In this document: piece by piece, positions 9,141 to 19,674 of the stretch | Layout: the number at the start of each line of letters is the position of its first letter | How positions within the stretch are numbered: the stretch's first letter is position 1 | Program-made: the position numbers and the translations under genes | Assembly (NCBI GenBank): GCA_963805405.1 | Contig: CAWDUC010000018.1 | Coordinates: 1 to 64,000, forward strand | Length of the DNA stretch: 64,000 nt | Origin: JAEUMG01 sp963805405 | Lineage (GTDB): Bacteria > Pseudomonadota > Alphaproteobacteria > Rhizobiales > Aestuariivirgaceae | Direction: 5' to 3' | Notes under the pieces: model-generated | Told to the model about the DNA's origin: nothing | What the model saw: only the letters and a program-made list of their open reading frames with translations | Database searches by the model: none

Positions 9141-11406
9141 ATGAAGTTTACCACGGTGATCGCATCTGTTCTCAGCAGCCCTGTTCGCGCTCCTGCTCTC
9201 GCTGGGCGCGGCGCAGGCGGCGTCCGAGCCTCATTATGTGGGAGCCGAGACCTGTCGCTCATGCCATGCGGGCGAGGTCGAGGCCTGGCAAGATTCGCAT
9301 CACGGCTGGGCCTTGCGCTTGCCGACGCCCGAAAACGTGCTTGGCGATTTCAAGGACGCGAAGTTCGAGTTCAAGGGCATCACCTCGCGCTTCTTCACCA
9401 AGGACGGCAAGTATTTCGTCGAGACCGACGGTGCCGATGGCAAGCTGCAAGTTTTCGAGATCAAGTATACGGTCGGTGTGACGCCATTGCAGCAGTATCT
9501 CGTTGATACCGGAAAGGGGCATCTGCAGGCGCTCGACATCGCCTGGGATACCGTGGCGAAACATTGGTACCATCTCTACCCCAATGAGGATGTGACCGCC
9601 GGCAACGGCCTGCATTGGACCGGGCCTTACAAGAACTGGCAGGCGCGCTGCGCCGTCTGCCACCAGACGGATTTCAAGAAAAACTACAGTGAGAAAGACG
9701 CGAGCTATCACACGACGTGGAAAGATTTGACGGTTGCCTGCGAAGCCTGTCACGGGCCGGGCGAGGCGCATGTCGCCTGGGCGAAGGAGCGTGACAGGTT
9801 CGATGCATCCGCCTTTCTCGCTATCGATGCGCTAGGTTTTTCGAAGCCCAAGGCCACGACGAAGCAGGCGATCGAGGAGAATATGTGCGGGCCTTGTCAT
9901 TCCCGCCGCGAGCCGCTCGATGCCAATTCAACCTTGCCGCAATCTCATATGGGCGATCACTTCAATCTCTCGACATTGAGCAACGGTCTCTATTTCGCCG
10001 ATGGCCAGCAGCATGACGAGGTCTATATCCTCGGCTCTTTTCTCCAATCGAAGATGCATGAGAAAGGCGTAACCTGCTCGAATTGTCACGATCCGCATTC
10101 AGCGAAACTGCTGTTCGAGGGCAATGCGGTATGCACGCAGTGTCACAACGAAACGGGCCGCGCCGAATTCCCGACGCTCAAGAAGCGGCTCTATGATTCG
10201 CCCGAGCACACACATCACAAGGCGGGCAGCGAGGCGGCGCAATGCGTGAATTGCCATATGCCGGTTCGCAATTACATGATCGTCGACGGACGCCGCGACC
10301 ACTTCTTCCGTGTGCCCGACCCTCTGCTCTCGGAGAAGGCCGGATCGCCGGATGCCTGCCTCACCTGCCACGACAAGGAGAAAGCCGCCTGGGCGGCAGA
10401 ACACATCGCCAATTGGGCTCCGCCGCATGTAACGATGGCGACTGCTTATGGCGAGGCTTTTGCAAAGGCGCGCGGAACGGGGCTTGATCCCCAAACAAAG
10501 GACCAGCTCGTCGCGATCGCGCTCGATCCCGGCCAGCCGGCGATCGTGCGGGCAACGGCAGCGCGCGAGATTGCCGATCAGTCATCGCCAGCCGACCTTG
10601 TCAAGCTTGGCGCGCTGCTGTCGGACAAGAGCGATCTGGTGCGTGCGGCAGGCGCGCGGTTGCAGCGCCAGGCCAATCCGCCCGATCGCGCCAAGGCCTT
10701 GGCACCCTTGCTCAGCGATCCCATCAAATCGGTGCGACTTGCGGCCGTGCTTGAATTAACGACGATCGGCGAAGCCATGCCGAAAGCCGACCTGCCGCTG
10801 CTCGTGAAGGTCCTCGACGAATTGCGCGCGACTTATGAGGCGCGTGCTGACTTTCCCGAGACGCAAATGGCGATGGGCGGCCTTGCCATGACCAATCGCA
10901 ACTGGCAGGCGGCGGAGGCGGCGTTCCAGCAGGCCTCGACCATGGATCCGCAACTGGCGGAAGCCTGGCTGGCCCGCGCCCGAATTCGTGCTGCGCTCGG
11001 CGATGTGCCGGGCGCGACGCAAATTCTGGCCGCAGGCCATGCGAGCAATCCCGGCAATGTGCAGGTCGCCAATGAACTCGCTGGCCTCCTCGTATCGCAA
11101 GGCCAAGACGATGCGGCGATCCCGCTGCTCCGCCAAGTCCTCGCCGCCTATCCCGACGAGCGCGACGTTCGCGTGACCCTGGCCGCCGCCCTGCTCCGCA
11201 CCAATCAACTGACCGAAGCCAGAATCGAGATCGACAAACTTCTGGCCGTAGCGCCGACCGATGCGAATGTCCTGATGCTGCATGCTTTCCAGCAATTACT
11301 GACCGGCAATGTCGTCGCGGCCCGAAAAACCGTGCAGGAATTGTCCGAACGCTATCCGGGAATAGAATTGCCGCCGCAGCTGCAAGCCCTGCTGCAAATG
11401 CGGTAA
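9141..11406 (+). CDS. Secreted octahaem c-type cytochrome with HEAT-like and TPR repeats
   Basis: The mature frame from 9238 carries eight CXXCH haem-binding motifs, at residues 6, 138, 168, 217, 280, 299, 336 and 374 counted from the codon at 9238. A region of HEAT-like helical pairs (about 410-510) and several TPRs (about 540-710) follow. The natural start is ATG 9141: a signal peptide reads MKFTTVIASVLS and, after one missing base near 9177, ALFALLLSLGAAQAAS. The protein is therefore exported and probably periplasmic. The N-terminus resembles the cytochrome c554-type multihaem group. It is probably an electron-transfer protein or oxidoreductase whose TPR half binds a partner. No maturation genes are near. 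Confidence 0.8.
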
Positions 11407-11458
11407 TGGCGCTTGCAACCGGCCGCGGCGCGCGCCAAACACGGCTGCGGAGACCGAC

Positions 11459-12476
11459 ATGAGCAAAGCCGTTTTCATCCACGGAGCCTATGACGTACGC
11501 GTCGGGCCCTACACACCGCCCCCGCCGCGCAATGACACCGTCATGCTCAAGGTCGCCGCCGTCGGTCTGTGCGGCAGCGATCTCCACTATTACAAGGACG
11601 GCGGCATCGGCGCGGCTGTCATCGCCAAGCCCTTCGTGCCAGGACATGAATTTGCGGGCTATCTCGTCAATGACGAGGAACGGCTTGGTCTCAAGCGCGG
11701 CACGCTGGTGGCGGTCGATCCCAATCGCGCCTGTGGCAAGTGCGAGTATTGCCTCGCTGGCCACGCCAATCTGTGTCCCAAGGTCGAATTCATCGGCGCC
11801 CCGCCATTCGACGGCGCGATGACGGAGACGATCGCGGTGCCATCCGAACTCGTAGTGCCGATCCCGCAAGAGCTTCACAGCCCTTCAGGCGGTGATGCTG
11901 GAGCCTCTGGGGGTCGCCATCCATGCGATCGATCTTGCCAAGCCGCGGCTCGGTGAGAGCGTGGCCTTGATCGGCTGCGGGCCGATCGGCTTGCTGATTC
12001 TCGAAGTACTGAAGGCAGCGGGCGCCGGCGATATTTTCGCGATCGATCCAATCGAGACACGGCGCGACTTCGCCTTGAAGCTCGGCGCCAAGCGCGCCGG
12101 TAGTTCGGTCAAAGACATTGCCCAATGGGGCAACAGCACCGGCTATTCGCTGGTAATCGAGGCGACCAATTCGCCGAACGGCTTCAACGACGCGGTCCTG
12201 GCGGCAAAGATCGGCGGCCGCGTCGTGCTCGTCGGCATTCCCGATGGCAATTCATATACGCTCGATGCCGCGCAGGCGCGAAGGCGCGGGCTCAAGATCA
12301 AGTTCTCGCGGCGCATGGGTCATGTCTATCCGCGTGCGATCGACCTCGTCGCGCAAGGCAAGGTTGACGTCGTCTCTATGGTGACGAACGAGTTCGCGCT
12401 CGACGAGGCGCCCAAGGCCTTCAGGTTTCATGCTGAAGGCGCGCCGGGCGTGATCAAGAGCTTGATCGTGCCTTGA
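11459..12476 (+). pseudogene. Zinc-dependent medium-chain alcohol/polyol dehydrogenase, frameshifted
   Basis: This is an NAD(P)-dependent MDR dehydrogenase of the sorbitol/threonine dehydrogenase type. Catalytic zinc ligands are visible (GLCGSD, then GHEFAG). Structural zinc cysteines follow in CGKCEYC with a later C, and the Rossmann motif GCGPIG lies in the second part. The frame breaks once near 11875, between VPIPQEL and MLEPLGVAIHA, where the family reads continuously. Rebuilt length is about 339 residues, normal for the family. It starts 52 bases after the cytochrome gene, and its last 23 bases overlap the convergent dedA-like gene. The substrate is likely a sugar, polyol or 3-hydroxy acid. 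Confidence 0.78.
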
Positions 12477-13074
12477 AGTAGCGAAAACCGGCAAAGGCGA
12501 GCGCGATGAAGGCGAGGATCGCCGCAATGGCACCTGCCCAGCCGAGCTTTTGCGCGATGGCCGCGAAGACATGGTGGCCGCCGAGATAATAAGGAACCAG
12601 CACCCAGAAACCGACCCAGAGTGCTGCGCCGATTGCGTTGTAGGTTAGGAAACGGAGCCAGTGCATGCCGAGGGTTCCGGCAACGACTCCATTGAGTTGC
12701 CGCAGAACGTTCACAAATCGCGCGAAGACGACGGTGAGCGGTCCAAACTTCGTGAATATGGCTTCGATCTTGTCGAAGCGCGCCGGGGTCAGCCCAATCT
12801 TGGAACCATAGCGCGTGACCGCAGCGCGACCGAGCTTCCGTCCGATGAGATAGCCGATATTGTCGCCCATGACAGAGCCAGCCCAGGCGGATATGAGAAG
12901 CGCCGGCAATGACATTTCATGCCGGCTCGCCATCAGTGCCGAAAAGATGAGGAGGCTCTCGCCCGGGACCGGAAAGCCGACGGCTTCGAGCAACAGGATG
13001 ACGGTGACCGCGAGGACACCATAGCCCTGGACGAAGCCTTCGAACTCACCGACGAGATAGGAGAACTCGCTCAT
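12454..13074 (-). CDS. DedA/SNARE-associated family membrane protein
   Basis: DedA proteins are inner-membrane proteins involved in lipid flipping and membrane homeostasis. This 206-residue protein has the family order: EAVGFPVPGESLL near residue 30, GDNIGYLIGRKLGR near 70-85, and FARFVNVLRQLNGVVAGTLGMHW near 118-140, followed by C-terminal helices. The acidic and arginine residues of the re-entrant loops are present. It is convergent with the dehydrogenase and overlaps it by 23 bases. The frame is intact. Confidence 0.88.
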   Translation of the reverse strand: MSEFSYLVGEFEGFVQGYGVLAVTVILLLEAVGFPVPGESLLIFSALMASRHEMSLPALLISAWAGSVMGDNIGYLIGRKLGRAAVTRYGSKIGLTPARFDKIEAIFTKFGPLTVVFARFVNVLRQLNGVVAGTLGMHWLRFLTYNAIGAALWVGFWVLVPYYLGGHHVFAAIAQKLGWAGAIAAILAFIALAFAGFRYFKARSSS

Positions 13075-13083
13075 TCGGCGAAG

Positions 13084-14258
13084 TTACAGCTTCGGCGTGC
13101 GGTAGAGAACCTTGCCCTTGGCTGCGATTTCGACATCGACGAGGTAGCGCTTCATGCCTTCGGGGCTGGCATCGATACCGAGGCCCGGACGTTCCGGCAC
13201 CCGGACCTCCCCATTGGCGTCGGGCGAAATGTGATTTGCGCACAAATCCCAGGCGACCGACTTGGGCGTGAAGGGATATTCGCAGATCACATCATCCTTC
13301 AATCCGGCATAGGGCTGGAGCGAGGCGCACAAGGCGAGATGCGATGTGAAGGTGTGATTGACATAGGTGACCCCCTTCCCTTTCGCATAATCGGCGACGC
13401 GCTTGGCGGGGCCAATGCCGCCGATGCGTCCGCAATCGATCTGGACGAAGGCAACCTTGCCGTAATCGATCAACTGCCGCGCCATGCTGTAATTATGCGA
13501 GGCCTCGCCACCGGCGGTCTTGACCTTCTTGCTGCGCGCCGCGAGCTGCGCATAGGCGTCATAGGCGCCCCCATGGAAGGGCTCCTCGAGCCAGGTGGCG
13601 TTGACTTCTTCGAGCATCGGCAGGCGCGCGGCGGCCTGATCGACATCCTCGCGCCAGATCTGGCCGGCATCGATCAACAGCATGCCATCTGCACCAAGCC
13701 CTTCACGCGCGCGCGACCAGTTGATCGCGGTCTTCCTTGAGACCGGCGCGGCCAAACGGACCCCAGCCGCATTTGACGGCGCGAAAGCCGGATTTGCGCG
13801 CGCTTCGGCAGCCTTCAAGCGTCTCTTGCGGCGTGTCGCCGAAAAGCTGCGAGGCATAAGGAATTTTGGGAAGGCCTCTTTATAGCCAAGCACGCGATAG
13901 ACGGGTTCGTTGCGCTTCTTGCCGAGGAGATCCCATAAAGCCATCTCGATGCCCGACCAGGTGTGAGCGGCCTGGAGAAGATCCATGCATTCCATTTCGA
14001 TATCGCCGGCGAGGCGCTCGATATCGGCCGGTCCGTCGAGGGGCTTTCCCAGAACACGGCGCTGAGCGGCTTGCAGGCGCCATGCGACATCGGCGTCACA
14101 TAGGCGGCGATCGAGACCAGTGGCGAAGCCTCGCACTCCCCCCAGCCGACATAGCCGCCGGCTTCGACGCGCACCACCAGGGCATCCTGGCTGCCATCGC
14201 CGGCATCCGTCACTTCCGGCATCGACAGATAAAAGAAATCAACGGATTCAATCTTCAT
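13084..14258 (-). pseudogene. Mandelate racemase/muconate lactonizing enzyme family protein, frameshifted
   Basis: This is an enolase-superfamily enzyme, probably a sugar-acid dehydratase. The start is MKIESVDFFYL at 14258. The capping domain reads VGWGECEASPLVS and then, in another frame, AHTWSGIEMALWDLLGKK. Barrel residues are visible as LLIDAGQIW (metal Asp), TWLEEPFH (metal Glu), TAGGEASHN (third ligand) and VNHTFTSHLAL. Frame breaks occur near 14110 and at 13850-13740, hitting the region of the catalytic KxK lysines, so that motif cannot be read. It is the first gene upstream of dedA on this strand and divergent from the CoA-transferase. Confidence 0.75.
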
Positions 14259-14424
14259 GCGCTTCCCCCATTTGGCGCATAGGTTTGGCGTCAAGGGGCG
14301 ATAAGGCAAGCACTCCCGCCACGATACCATCGCATTTCAGGCATGCAGGCCCGGCAGCAAATCTCATTGACTTGCCGGGCCCAATCAGTTCGAGTTTCCC
14401 TCCCCGAAACCTTCGGCAGAGAAC

Positions 14425-15519
14425 ATGGCTGGCGCGCTGGAAGGCATAATGGTGGTCGCCCTGGAACAGGCGGTGGCGGCACCCGTGGCGACAGTGCGGC
14501 TTGCCGATGCCGGCGCGCGCGTCATCAAACTAGAGCGACCGGAAGGCGATTTCGCGCGGAGCTATGACGACTGCGTCTTCGGCCAGTCGACCTACTTCGT
14601 GTGGATCAATCGCGGCAAGGAATCCTGCCGCGTCGATCTGAAGAAGCACGAAGACCGCGCCCTGGTAGAGCGCATGCTGGCGAAGGCCGACATCTTCGTC
14701 CAGAATCTCGCGCCCGGGTGCAACTCACGATTGGGACTGGGAAGCGCCGAACTGCGCGCCCGCTATCCCCGCCTCATCGTCTGCGATATCAGCGGCTATA
14801 CCGCCGGAACGACATGCATGACCGCAAGGCCTATGACTTGCTGATCCAGGCCGAGACGGGGCTTGCATTCGTGACGGGTTCGGAAGGCTCCGGCGCCAAT
14901 CGCGTCGGCATATCGATCTCCGATGTGGCGACCGGCCACGCCGCCTATGAATCAATCCTCGAAGCCCTGCTCTTGCGTGCGCGCACCGGCAAGGGTTCGC
15001 ATATCCAGATTTCGCTTTTCGATACGATCGCCGATTTCATGAATGTGCCCTATCTCACCCGCCGTTATGGCGGGCGGGAACCGCGCCGGCTCGGGCTCGC
15101 CCATCCTTCCATCGCGCCCTATGGCGTCTTCCATTTCGCCGATGGCGATATCGTCATCGCTGTCCAGAGCGAAGGCGAATGGAAGATTCTGTGTAAAGAG
15201 GTTCTGAAGGACGAGGCATTGGCGCAGCGACCCGCGCTTCGACAGCAATGTGAAGCGCACGCACAATCGCGAGGCGCTCGATACGACATTGCAGGCGAAG
15301 TTCGACGGCAAGACCATGGATGAAATCACCGTGCGGCTCGACAAGGCACGCATCGCCTATGGCCGGATTTCAACGGTGGGCGATCTCATGAACCATGCAA
15401 GCGCGCACACATTGCCTGTGGAGACGCCCGAAGGGATTGCGGAAGTACTCGCGCCTCCGGCCATCGTCGATGGAAAGCGCGCGAGCCTTGGCCGCGTCCC
15501 GGCGCTTGGGCGAGCATGA
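14425..15519 (+). pseudogene. CaiB/BaiF family (class III) CoA-transferase, frameshifted
   Basis: This family moves CoA between carboxylic acids through aspartyl-CoA thioester intermediates. The N-terminus shows EQAVAAPVATVRLADAGARV and IKLERPEGDFAR, and WINRGKESCRVDLK follows. After a frame change near 14800 the second part has YDLLIQAETGL, HISDVATGHAAYESILEAL-like helices and GSHIQISLFDT. The C-terminal part is in a third frame from about 15245. The catalytic Asp should lie in the PRLIVCDISGY to AYDLLIQ region, but the break makes the exact residue uncertain. It is followed after 27 bases by the acyl-CoA dehydrogenase gene, so the two likely act on the same acid. Confidence 0.78.
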
Positions 15520-15546
15520 TGCCGCTTTGCGCAAGGAGTTCGCTTC

Positions 15547-16704
15547 ATGAGCGAGAACGGCGATTATGCCGAAATCCGCGCCTCGGTGCGCAAGTTGTGC
15601 GAGCGCTTCCCGGGCGAATATTGGCGGAAGCTCGATCGCGAGCGCACCTATCCGACTGAATTCGTGGCCGCGCTGACCGAAGCCGGCTTTCTCGGAAGCC
15701 TGATCCCCGAGGAATATGGCGGCGCGGGACTGCCGCTTTCAGCCGCCGTGGCGATCCTTGAGGAAATCCAGGCCTCGGGCGCCAATGGCGCTGCCTGCCA
15801 CGCCCAGATGTATATGATGGGAGCCTGCTGCGGCATGGAAGCGAGGCGCAGAAGAAGCGCTATTTGCCGGAGATTGCGGGCCGGCAAACTGCGTCTCCAG
15901 GCTTTCGGCGTGACCGAACCGGGAAGCGGCACCGATACGACTCGATCAAAACCTTCGCAAAGAGGGACGGCGATCGCTACATCGTCAACGGCCAGAAGAT
16001 CTGGACGAGCTCGCGCCGAACACTCCGATCTGATGCTGCTTCTGGCGCGCACCACGCCGCGCGACCAGGTGGCAAGGCGCTCTGACGGATTGTCACTGTT
16101 CATCGTCGACCTGCGCGGCAGTGCGACGCCCGGCATCACCATCCGGCCGATCCGCACCATGATGAATCACGCAACGACGGAAGTTTTCTTCGACAATGCG
16201 GCGATCCCTGCAGAGAACCTGATCGGCGAGGAAGGCAAGGGGTTTCGCTATGTGCTCTCCGGCATGAATGCCGAGCGCATCCTGATCGCTGCCGAGTGCA
16301 TCGGCGATGCCAAGTGGTTCATCGCCAAGGCGACCGCCTATGCCAAGGAGCGTGTGGTATTCGGCCGGCCGATCGGCCAGAACCAGGGCATCCAGTTTCC
16401 GATCGCGCGGGCTTACGCCAATATGCGCGCGGCAGAACTCATGGTGCAGGACGCGACTCGCCGCTTCGAGGTCGGCGAGGATTGCGGCGCGGAAGCGAAC
16501 ATGGCCAAGCTCCTCGCAGCGGATGCCTCCAACGAGGCGGCGAATGTCTGCATCCAGACGCATGGCGGCTTTGGCTTTGCCGAGGAATTCGATATCGAGC
16601 GCAAATTTCGCGAAACCCGGCTTTATCAGGTGGCGCCGATCTCGACCAACCTCATCCTCTCGTTCCTGGCCGAACACGAACTCGGACTGCCGCGCTCTTA
16701 TTGA
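15547..16704 (+). CDS. Acyl-CoA dehydrogenase, with two compensated frame slips
   Basis: This FAD enzyme introduces an alpha-beta double bond in an acyl-CoA. The 385-residue frame stays open but slips twice. Residues about 99-112 and 134-156 read as arginine-rich nonsense, while the next frame gives the expected LPEIAAGK-like and TFAKRDGDRYIVNGQKIWTS sequences. Conserved parts include GFLGSLIPEEYGGAGLP, QAFGVTEPGSGTDT, EGKGFRYVLSGMNAERI, FGRPIGQNQGIQFPIA and the C-terminal IQTHGGFGFAEEFDIERKFRE. Length is normal. It is encoded directly after the CoA-transferase, which would activate its substrate. The stop overlaps that of a convergent 44-residue gene. Confidence 0.85.
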   Translation: MSENGDYAEIRASVRKLCERFPGEYWRKLDRERTYPTEFVAALTEAGFLGSLIPEEYGGAGLPLSAAVAILEEIQASGANGAACHAQMYMMGACCGMEARRRRSAICRRLRAGKLRLQAFGVTEPGSGTDTTRSKPSQRGTAIATSSTARRSGRARAEHSDLMLLLARTTPRDQVARRSDGLSLFIVDLRGSATPGITIRPIRTMMNHATTEVFFDNAAIPAENLIGEEGKGFRYVLSGMNAERILIAAECIGDAKWFIAKATAYAKERVVFGRPIGQNQGIQFPIARAYANMRAAELMVQDATRRFEVGEDCGAEANMAKLLAADASNEAANVCIQTHGGFGFAEEFDIERKFRETRLYQVAPISTNLILSFLAEHELGLPRSY

Positions 16705-16832
16705 TCGGGCGGCGGCTCCTTCGGCTTGTCGTTTTTCTTCGTGCGACGCATCGCATCGAGAAAATTGCCCGCCATCAGCGCCCAGGCGCCCAGCGCGGCA
16801 AGGATGGCAAGAATGAGATCGAGCGCTCCCAT
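16698..16832 (-). CDS. 44-residue membrane protein coupled to the molybdenum hydroxylase operon
   Basis: The ATG at 16830-16832 overlaps the stop of the large hydroxylase subunit (ATGA), and the TAA is at 16698-16700. The protein has one hydrophobic helix (LDLILAILAALGAWALMAG), then a basic and proline-rich tail (MRRTKKNDKPKEPPPDQ). Its stop-start overlap, natural composition and single transmembrane segment support a real gene. It may help membrane attachment of the enzyme, but this is an inference from position only. It overlaps the end of the acyl-CoA dehydrogenase gene by 7 bases on the other strand. Confidence 0.55.
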   Translation of the reverse strand: MGALDLILAILAALGAWALMAGNFLDAMRRTKKNDKPKEPPPDQ

Positions 16833-19201
16833 CAGGAAGGCGACCAGGGACCGGTCTTGCGCGGACCGGGCGCCACTTTCCAGGGCCCACGCCGTTCATC
16901 CTCACGCGCGTCGTGAAGCGCCATGGGCTGGCTTTCGCATGTGATGCCGGAAACCTGTTCGGGTGTCGCAGGCGCGGCGGGAAGCTCACGCCCGGTCGCG
17001 GCGCGCACGGCCGCGAGCACCGCCGGCGGCGCCTGGACATGCGGGAGCTCGGCCATGCCCTTGCAGCCGAATGGAAAATCGGGCTCAGGATGGCAGACGA
17101 GTTCGGACTTGATCTCCGGCGCATCGACGATTGTGGGGATGTGATAACTGCGCCAATCGGGATTGAGGAGATGACCGTCCTCGGCCTTGAGGTGCTCCAT
17201 GAGCGCAAGCCCCATGCCCTGCACCGCGCCGCCTTCGATCTGTCCGTGGGCCTGCACCGGGTTGACCGCAAAACCGATATCCTGGGCAACATCCATCTGC
17301 ACGACCTTGACGAGGCCAAGCTCGACATCGACATCGACGACGCAGCGATTGGCGGAGAAGCCGAAAGTCACATGGACCGGCTCATCCGAATCGAGATCAT
17401 CGACGGGTCGCGTCGTGCGCTGGTCGAAGCGCTCGGTAGCGCGGAAGATGAGGCCCTGTCCCGCTTCCACGATGGAAGCGAGCCTACGCCGTTCCTTGTC
17501 GACCACATGGCCCTCGAACAGGTCGAGCGTGTTGATGTCGAGAGCGTGTTCGCGCGCGAAGAAATGGAGGAAGCGCTCCTTCACCTGGAGTGCGGCATGA
17601 TGCACGGCGGTTCCGGAGGTCACCGTCTGCTGGCTGCCATCGGTCGTGGCCGCCGGCGGCATGCTGGTATCTGCTGGATTGAGATGAATCTCGGTGACGC
17701 CCAGCACACTCTGGACGATCTGTTCGGCAATGGCGACAAAGCCTTGCCCACTTCCGCCGCCGCACAATCGACCGTCGCGACGCCATCGCGCAGACTGACC
17801 ATGGCGGTGGAGTTGACCGGTGCGCCTTCCGACAGGCACACGTTTTTCACCGCCGCTGCCATTGCGACGCCGCGCCTGATATTCTCAGGCCGAGAAGGCG
17901 ACGCGATGCCGCCCGGAAGGCGGACGGGGTGAATCTTGTCCGGCCTTGCAGGCAATGGCTCGGGTAGCGGCTGCGCCTGGCATTTCTCGATGAGCTCGCG
18001 AACCGGCGTGGGACGGTCCTGCACCTGATTGAAGATCCAGCGATCGCCTTGGCTAAGCGCGTTGCGCAAGCGCAGCGCGACCGGATCGAGGTTCAATTCG
18101 CGCGCGAGCTTGTCCAGATTGGATTCGCACGCATAGATCGCCTGCACGACGCCGAAGCCACGCAATGGGCCGCACATGCCGTTATTGGTGGCGACCGCCC
18201 AGCCTTCGATCGAGGCGTTGGGGATGTGATACGGCCCCTGGATGAGCGTGCTGCCATTGCCGATGCCCGCAGCCGAGGTGTGGCTGTAGGGGCCGCCCTC
18301 ATAGAGAATGCGCGCTTCGAGCTTGACGAGCGTGCCATCGCGATTGGCGTGATGCCTGATCCAGATGCGCGAGGGATGGCGATGATAGCGCGCGTGGAAC
18401 GTCTCCTGACGCGAATAGAGGAACTTGACCGGCCGGTTGGTGTGGAGGGCGAGCAGCGCGCCATGGATTTGCCAGGTCATCGACACGCGGCCGCCGAACG
18501 AGCCGCCGACGCCCGCATTGCGCACCAGCACTTTCTCTTCCGGCAATCCAAGCGCAAAGGCGATCTGGGCGCGATCGGCATGGACCCATTGCGTGGCGCC
18601 GATGACTTCGACACCGCCATGGCCGTCGGGCCGCGCAAGCCCGGCGTCGGGCGCCATGAAGGAATGATCCTGACGGGCGGTGAAATATTCGCCCTCGACT
18701 TCGACCTCGCCGACGGATCGACGGATCGCCATGGGTGTATTTGACATGGCGGTGGATATGGCCCCTTGCCAGAGCATCCAAGGGATCGGTGACGGGCGCG
18801 AGCGGCTCGATACGAGACTGTGATCGCGCGCACGGCACGCCGCGCCGTCTCGGGGTCGGAAGCGGCGACGATCGCGATCGGCTCGCCGACATAGCGCACA
18901 TGATCATCGGCGAGCACCGGCTGGTCGCGATTGATCGCGCCGAAGCGATTGTCGGGCACGTCCCACGCGCCAAGCACGGCGGCTACGCCTGGCATCGCCT
19001 TGGCGGGATTTGAGGTCGACATTGAGGATACGCGCGAGGGGATGCGGCGAGCGCAAGGTCGCGCCCCACAGCATGCCGTCTTCCTGGAGATCGGTCGCAT
19101 ATTCGAAAGAACCGCGAACCTTGGCAGTCGGCGTCGGGGCGTTGCCGGCTCGTGCCGACGCCACTCACGGCGGCGCTCGTGATGTCCTCACTCGCTACCA
19201 T
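16832..19201 (-). pseudogene. Molybdenum hydroxylase large (molybdopterin-binding) subunit, frameshifted
   Basis: This is the catalytic subunit of a xanthine dehydrogenase/CO dehydrogenase-type enzyme that hydroxylates a carbon with water at a Mo centre. The start MVASEDITSAAVSG at 19201 overlaps the iron-sulfur subunit gene. Segments in successive frames show VRGSFEYATDL, GVGGSFGGRVSM, GPLRGFGVVQA, and a C-terminal QIEGGAVQGMGLAL and FGCKGMAELP, the last holding the active-site glutamate. Breaks occur near 19040, 18800 and 17740. Rebuilt length is about 790 residues, typical. The substrate is unknown. CO dehydrogenase is unlikely because its AYRCSFR-type active-site loop is replaced by GPLRGFG. 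Confidence 0.8.
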
Positions 19202-19674
19202 CACCCGCCGCTTCCTTGATGGCCGCGATGATCCGACCATAGCCCGTGCAACGGCACAGATTGCCGACCATGCCTTCGCGGATGTCGTCTTCGGACAGGT
19301 CCGGATTGCCAGCGATGAGCGCAGCGGCCGACATGATGAAGCCCGGCGTGCAATAGCCGCATTGCAGCGCGCCATGCTTGACGAAAGCGCGCTGCAGCGG
19401 CGTGAGGCTGCCATCGTTGTTATTGTAGCCTTCGATCGTCGTGATCGCTGATCCAACGCGTTGCCGCCGCAAGCTCGAGACAGGAGCAGACCGGTTCGCC
19501 ATCGATGTGAACCGTACAGGCGCCGCACTGGCCATGCGCGCAGCCATATTTCGTGCCGGTCAGGCCGAGGCGGAAGCGCAAAACATGGAGAAGCGTTTCA
19601 TGCGGCCACGCGTCGCTGACTTCGCGCGTCGCGCCGTTGACCTGCAGCTGATAGCTGATGCGCTCGCCGGTCAT
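19188..19674 (-). pseudogene. (2Fe-2S)-binding small subunit of the molybdenum hydroxylase, frameshifted
   Basis: This subunit carries two [2Fe-2S] clusters that pass electrons from the Mo centre to FAD. The start is MTGERISYQLQV at 19674. The plant-ferredoxin-type cluster is bound by GCAHGQCGACTV and a later CSC. After a frame break near 19450 the second cluster motif reads CGYCTPGF and LCRCTGY. All eight cysteines are present. Rebuilt length of about 161 residues is normal. Its start overlaps the FAD subunit stop by 4 bases, and its end overlaps the large-subunit start by 14 bases, so translation is probably coupled. Confidence 0.85.

Noticed and set aside
16093..17932. Two long frames (413 codons minus, 339 codons plus) around 16.1-17.9 kb
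   Set aside because: Both are shadow frames of the acyl-CoA dehydrogenase and molybdenum hydroxylase genes, whose motifs are read in other frames.
16832..19201. Identification as carbon monoxide dehydrogenase
   Set aside because: Operon order fits, but the characteristic AYRCSFR loop is absent (GPLRGFG instead), so only the general hydroxylase family is claimed.
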